Source: Planctomycetes bacterium UBA1146
Lineage (GTDB): Bacteria > Planctomycetota > UBA8108 > UBA1146
Reading direction: 5' to 3'
NCBI GenBank assembly: GCA_002311345.1
Contig: DCAA01000036.1
Coordinates: forward strand, 60,718 to 94,963
Length of the DNA stretch: 34,246 nt
Shown: positions 31,514 through 34,246 of the stretch, in pieces
Layout of the letters: every line of letters begins with the position of its first letter
Numbering within the stretch: position 1 is the stretch's first letter
Translations under genes and position numbers: made by a program
The notes under the pieces: model-generated
Told to the model about the DNA's origin: nothing
The model's input: the letters and a program-made list of their open reading frames with translations, nothing else
Database searches by the model: none

Positions 31514-32374
31514 ATGATCTCCCCCGTCATCACATCACTTTTGATCGCAACCCTGTGGAACTCCCCCGGACCCAACATGGCGGAGCCGCTCAAAATCGAC
31601 AAGAGCGCAAACGCAGCCCAGCCTGCTACCGATTCGACGATGAAAAAAGGCCTCACCTCCATCCTCGTCTACTCTCGCACCAGCGGATTTCGTCACGGTA
31701 GCATCGGAGCTGGTAAGAAGGCGCTGGCAAATCTTGGCAAGAAGAATGGCTTCCAGGTCGAGATCACCGAAGACCCGACCGCCTTCAGCGAGGAGAAGTT
31801 ACGCGCTCACGATGTGGTGGTCTTTCTCAACACCACCCAGGACGTACTCGATGCGCAGCAAGAGAGTGCCTTCGAGGGGTGGATCCGTTCCGGCGGCGGT
31901 TACGTCGGCATCCATTCCGCCAGCGATACCGAATACGACTGGACCTTCTACGGACATCTGGTGGGAGCCTATTTCTCCGGTCATCCACGGGTGCAGCAAG
32001 CAACCATCGAGGTCAAGAATCGTCAGCATCCGGCAACCGCCCACCTGCCGGAGAAGTGGGTCCGCACCGACGAGTGGTACAACTTCAAGGAGTTCCCCCA
32101 GCACGTCGAGGTGCTCGCTTATCTCGACACCGACAGTTACCAGGGTTCATCGATGAAGGGCAAACACCCGGCAGCGTGGTGTCACCAGGTCGATCTGGGA
32201 CGAGGTTTCTACACCGTCGGGGGTCACACCAACGAGTCCTTCTCGGAACCGGCCTTCATCCAGCATCTATACGGTGCCATCTGGTGGGCCGCCGGCAACG
32301 ATGGCGCCGCTCCGGTCAAGAACCCGACACAGAAGAAGACGAAACCGGTCACCGCAGCGGGAGAGACCCGATGA
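31514..32374 (+). CDS. ThuA-domain protein, secreted
   Basis: A 286-residue protein with a ThuA (trehalose-utilization-like, class I glutamine-amidotransferase fold) domain. The N-terminus has a probable signal peptide (about residues 1-22) and a linker. The domain starts at SILVYSRTSGFRHGSI, continues with HDVVVFLNTTQDVLD and GGGYVGIHSASDTEYDW, and ends PAAWCHQVDLGRGFYTVGGHTNESF. These segments are the standard ThuA hallmarks; the usual catalytic triad of amidotransferases is not present in the family. ThuA proteins are abundant in Planctomycetes, often with sugar dehydrogenases; the reaction is poorly defined. The ATG at 31514 is favoured by GGAGG upstream over GTG at 31505. It overlaps the next gene by 4 nt (ATGA). 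Confidence 0.88.
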   Translation: MISPVITSLLIATLWNSPGPNMAEPLKIDKSANAAQPATDSTMKKGLTSILVYSRTSGFRHGSIGAGKKALANLGKKNGFQVEITEDPTAFSEEKLRAHDVVVFLNTTQDVLDAQQESAFEGWIRSGGGYVGIHSASDTEYDWTFYGHLVGAYFSGHPRVQQATIEVKNRQHPATAHLPEKWVRTDEWYNFKEFPQHVEVLAYLDTDSYQGSSMKGKHPAAWCHQVDLGRGFYTVGGHTNESFSEPAFIQHLYGAIWWAAGNDGAAPVKNPTQKKTKPVTAAGETR

Positions 32375-33750
32375 ATCCTATCGAGCAAGACACTCTCATC
32401 TCACTCAATCCCGCCACCGGCGAGGAAGTGGGTCGACTGCCCATCACTCCCGTCGATCAGATCCCGGCAGTGGTCGCCAACGCCCGCGCCGCGCAACCGG
32501 CGTGGGGCCGATTGTCGCTGCAGGAGCGCGCCGACCGCATGCGTCCGTTTGGCGATGCACTGGTGGCCGCCGCCGAGGAAGTGGGCACATTGCTGACCCG
32601 CGAGATGGGCAAGCCGCTCGCCGAGGGCATCGGCGAGGCGAAACATTGCGGTTCTTCTCTCGGTGAGACCCTCGACGAGTTGATCGCGGCACTGACTCCC
32701 GAGCCGGTCGATGACGACAGCGTCTCGTCGACGCTGGTATTCGATCCGCTCGGTGTGTGCGCGGGCATCACACCGTGGAACTTTCCGCTGTCGATGCCGC
32801 ACTGGACGGTGATCCCGGCGCTGATGGCCGGCAACTCGGTGGTGCTGAAACCGTCGGAGAAGACGCCGCTGGTCGCCCAGGCTTACGCCGATCTGCTGAT
32901 GCCGATGCTGCCCGATGGAGTGCTGCAGGTGATTCACGGCGACGGAACTCAGGGGAAAGCACTGGTCAATGCCGACGTCAATCTGATCGCCTTCACCGGT
33001 TCGCGCGCCACCGGTGCCCACATCCTGGAGAGCGCCGGCAGCGGGCTGAAGCGAGTGATCCTGGAGATGGGCGGCAAGGATCCATTGATCGTGCTCGACG
33101 ATGCCGATCTCGAGGCGGCCGCCAAGTTCGCGGCGTTGAACTCGTTTCGTAACGCCGGCCAGGTCTGTGTCAGCACCGAGCGGATCTATGTCCAGCAGCC
33201 GGTCGCCGCGCAGTTCCAGCAACTGCTCTGTGAGGCGGCAACCCGGATGAAGGTCGGAGACGGCAGTGACGAGGGCACCGAGATCGGACCGATGATCGAC
33301 GCTGGCCAGAAGCAACACGTCGAGAAACAGGTCGAGAAGGCGCTCGCCGATGGTGCCGAGGTGATCTACCGCGGTGACGATCTCGGCGGCAACTTCTTTC
33401 CATTGACGGTACTGGGCAGCTGTCAGGAATCGATGGACGTCATCCGCGAGGAGACCTTCGGCCCGGTCGCCTGCGTGCTCGAGGTCGGTGATGATGCCGA
33501 AGCGATCGAGCGCGCCAACAACACCCCCTACGGTCTCGGTGCGGCGGTCTTTGGCAGTTCCGAGCGAGCTCACGACATCGCCCGTCAGTTGACCGCCGGC
33601 ATGGTCGGCATCAACAAGGGCTGCGGCGGAGCCAGCGGCACACCGTGGGTCGGCGCCAAGCAATCGGGCTACGGCTACCACTCCGGCCGCGACGGCCACA
33701 GACAGTTCGCCCAGCTGCGCGTGATCAGCGAGATGCGCGCCAAGGAGTAA
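32371..33750 (+). CDS. NAD(P)-dependent aldehyde dehydrogenase (succinate-semialdehyde dehydrogenase-like)
   Basis: A 459-residue enzyme oxidising an aldehyde to an acid. The cofactor and active-site segments are TPWNFPLSMPHWTVIPALMAGNSVVLKPSEKTPL near residues 131-170, the general-base Glu in ILEMGGKDP, and the catalytic Cys in NAGQVCVSTERIYV. The C-terminus has the usual WVGAKQSGYG. The length of about 455-460 and the sequence style fit the YneI/GabD-like succinate-semialdehyde group, but the substrate could be another aldehyde. The ATG at 32371 overlaps the ThuA stop, so the two are translationally coupled, suggesting a linked sugar or aldehyde pathway. The coding strand is GC-richer than the neighbours. 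Confidence 0.92.
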   Translation: MNPIEQDTLISLNPATGEEVGRLPITPVDQIPAVVANARAAQPAWGRLSLQERADRMRPFGDALVAAAEEVGTLLTREMGKPLAEGIGEAKHCGSSLGETLDELIAALTPEPVDDDSVSSTLVFDPLGVCAGITPWNFPLSMPHWTVIPALMAGNSVVLKPSEKTPLVAQAYADLLMPMLPDGVLQVIHGDGTQGKALVNADVNLIAFTGSRATGAHILESAGSGLKRVILEMGGKDPLIVLDDADLEAAAKFAALNSFRNAGQVCVSTERIYVQQPVAAQFQQLLCEAATRMKVGDGSDEGTEIGPMIDAGQKQHVEKQVEKALADGAEVIYRGDDLGGNFFPLTVLGSCQESMDVIREETFGPVACVLEVGDDAEAIERANNTPYGLGAAVFGSSERAHDIARQLTAGMVGINKGCGGASGTPWVGAKQSGYGYHSGRDGHRQFAQLRVISEMRAKE

Positions 33751-33795
33751 GTGCGGGGATGTGCCTCAGGTGACCGCAGACTCAGAGACGCGGTT

Positions 33796-34246
33796 TCAAG
33801 GACACGGTGCATACGCAACGCAATCGAGAGCATCCGCTGTCGGGTCGATCCCGCAGTTGGTCCACGGTGGAGGCAACTCGGTACCGGCACCAATGAGCAA
33901 GATCAGCAGTTGAATCGGATCGGAAATATCGCGCGTTCCATCGTCATTGGCATCCAGGGTATCGGAACAGGTGCCATCGGGACCGCCACTGAACATGAAC
34001 TCCAGTATGTAGACCGTATCGGCAATATCGACCGAACCATCTGCATTGGCATCGCCACGAACAAACTGGGGCTGTTCACAGATATCTGGAATCCCGTTGC
34101 CGTCGCTGTCGGTTTCCGTTCCTGCATCGATGTCGCACTGGTCGAGAACGCCATTGCCGTTGCAGTCGGGTCCGCCGACATTGTCGATGTCGCAGTCGTC
34201 GGGAATTCCGTCGTTGTCATCGTCGGGATCGCCCAGGTCGCACAGA
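33796..34246 (-). CDS. Secreted dockerin-like protein, C-terminal part (cut by window edge)
   Basis: An open frame of 149 residues enters from the right edge and ends at 33796; the N-terminus is outside. It begins with Asp-rich calcium-binding repeats of the thrombospondin type 3 style (DDDNDGIPDDCD, DCNGNGVLDQCD, DSDGNGIPDICE). Two dockerin-type loops follow, GDANADGSVDIADTVYILEFMF and DANDDGTRDISDPIQLLILLI. It closes with CGIDPTADALDCVAY, nearly identical to the tail of the protein at 11127-12461. A surface or extracellular Ca2+-dependent role is inferred. Confidence 0.8.
   Translation of the reverse strand, partial: LCDLGDPDDDNDGIPDDCDIDNVGGPDCNGNGVLDQCDIDAGTETDSDGNGIPDICEQPQFVRGDANADGSVDIADTVYILEFMFSGGPDGTCSDTLDANDDGTRDISDPIQLLILLIGAGTELPPPWTNCGIDPTADALDCVAYAPCP

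Noticed and set aside
30379..31662. 427-residue minus-strand frame opposite the FG-GAP gene
   Set aside because: It is the mirror reading of the repeated Asp-Gly-Asp codons; no start signal or recognisable domain.
32401..33699. 432-residue minus-strand frame opposite the aldehyde dehydrogenase
   Set aside because: A shadow of a high-GC gene with all family motifs on the plus strand.
1..34246. Insertion sequence, prophage, CRISPR array or defence island
   Set aside because: No transposase, integrase, phage gene, regularly spaced repeat or defence-type gene was seen in the window.

Overview
This is a 34 kb stretch of a moderately GC-rich bacterial chromosome. It carries about 25 genes, one tRNA and no visible mobile element or CRISPR array. 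The gene content points to a member of the Planctomycetota or a close relative. The evidence is two secreted proteins ending in dockerin-like calcium-binding pairs with a shared Cys-rich tail, a large lipoprotein with FG-GAP/VCBS repeats, a ThuA-domain protein, a GldA/GldF/GldG/DUF4340 ABC set and a fused SecDF. This placement is an inference from protein style; no rRNA is present to confirm it.

Layout. Positions 1-1492 (minus strand) hold the start of a secreted PhoD-like phosphatase, cut by the window edge, and a membrane-anchored two-LysM protein. Positions 1605-8392 (minus) hold a compact housekeeping operon transcribed ruvB > spoIID-like > tgt > yajC > secDF. Most of its joints are 4-nt stop/start overlaps, and it ends in a clear intrinsic terminator. 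Positions 8593-12519 (plus) hold an MFS exporter, a LysM lipoprotein and a cohesin-like/dockerin-like secreted protein, closed by a strong two-way terminator. Positions 12549-14530 (minus) hold a B3/4-domain protein and ribBA. Divergent from them is a Kdo/WaaP-type kinase-like gene (plus). Positions 15545-25929 (minus) are a long run: a FlgN-like small protein, a HAD phosphatase, ABC ATPase > permease > GldG-like > DUF4340, then thymidine kinase > M32 carboxypeptidase > a flavoprotein/polyferredoxin fusion. From 26158 onward come tRNA-Leu(UAG), a cysteine desulfurase family protein (minus), a flavin-reductase-like protein, the FG-GAP lipoprotein, ThuA and an aldehyde dehydrogenase (plus), and finally the C-terminus of a second dockerin-like protein (minus, cut by the edge).

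How the genes fit together. The ruvB-to-secDF block mixes DNA repair, cell-wall processing, queuosine tRNA modification and the accessory motor of the Sec translocon, in an order familiar from other phyla but without queA. The ABC block (23688-24674 down to 20023) is one translationally coupled export or gliding-type complex. The tdk / M32 / redox genes are also coupled (4-nt overlap, then a 6-nt gap) without an obvious shared pathway.

The most unusual object is the 748-residue fusion at 15545-17791. Its thioredoxin-reductase-like module appears circularly permuted, with the C-terminal FAD motif at the N-terminus, and is joined to a NapH/NosR-like membrane polyferredoxin. I did not find a convincing wholly new multi-gene system. 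The other leads are a cryptic small ORF abutting the cysteine desulfurase, a structured leader before the FG-GAP lipoprotein, several operator-like palindromes and the shared C-terminal tag of the dockerin-like proteins.
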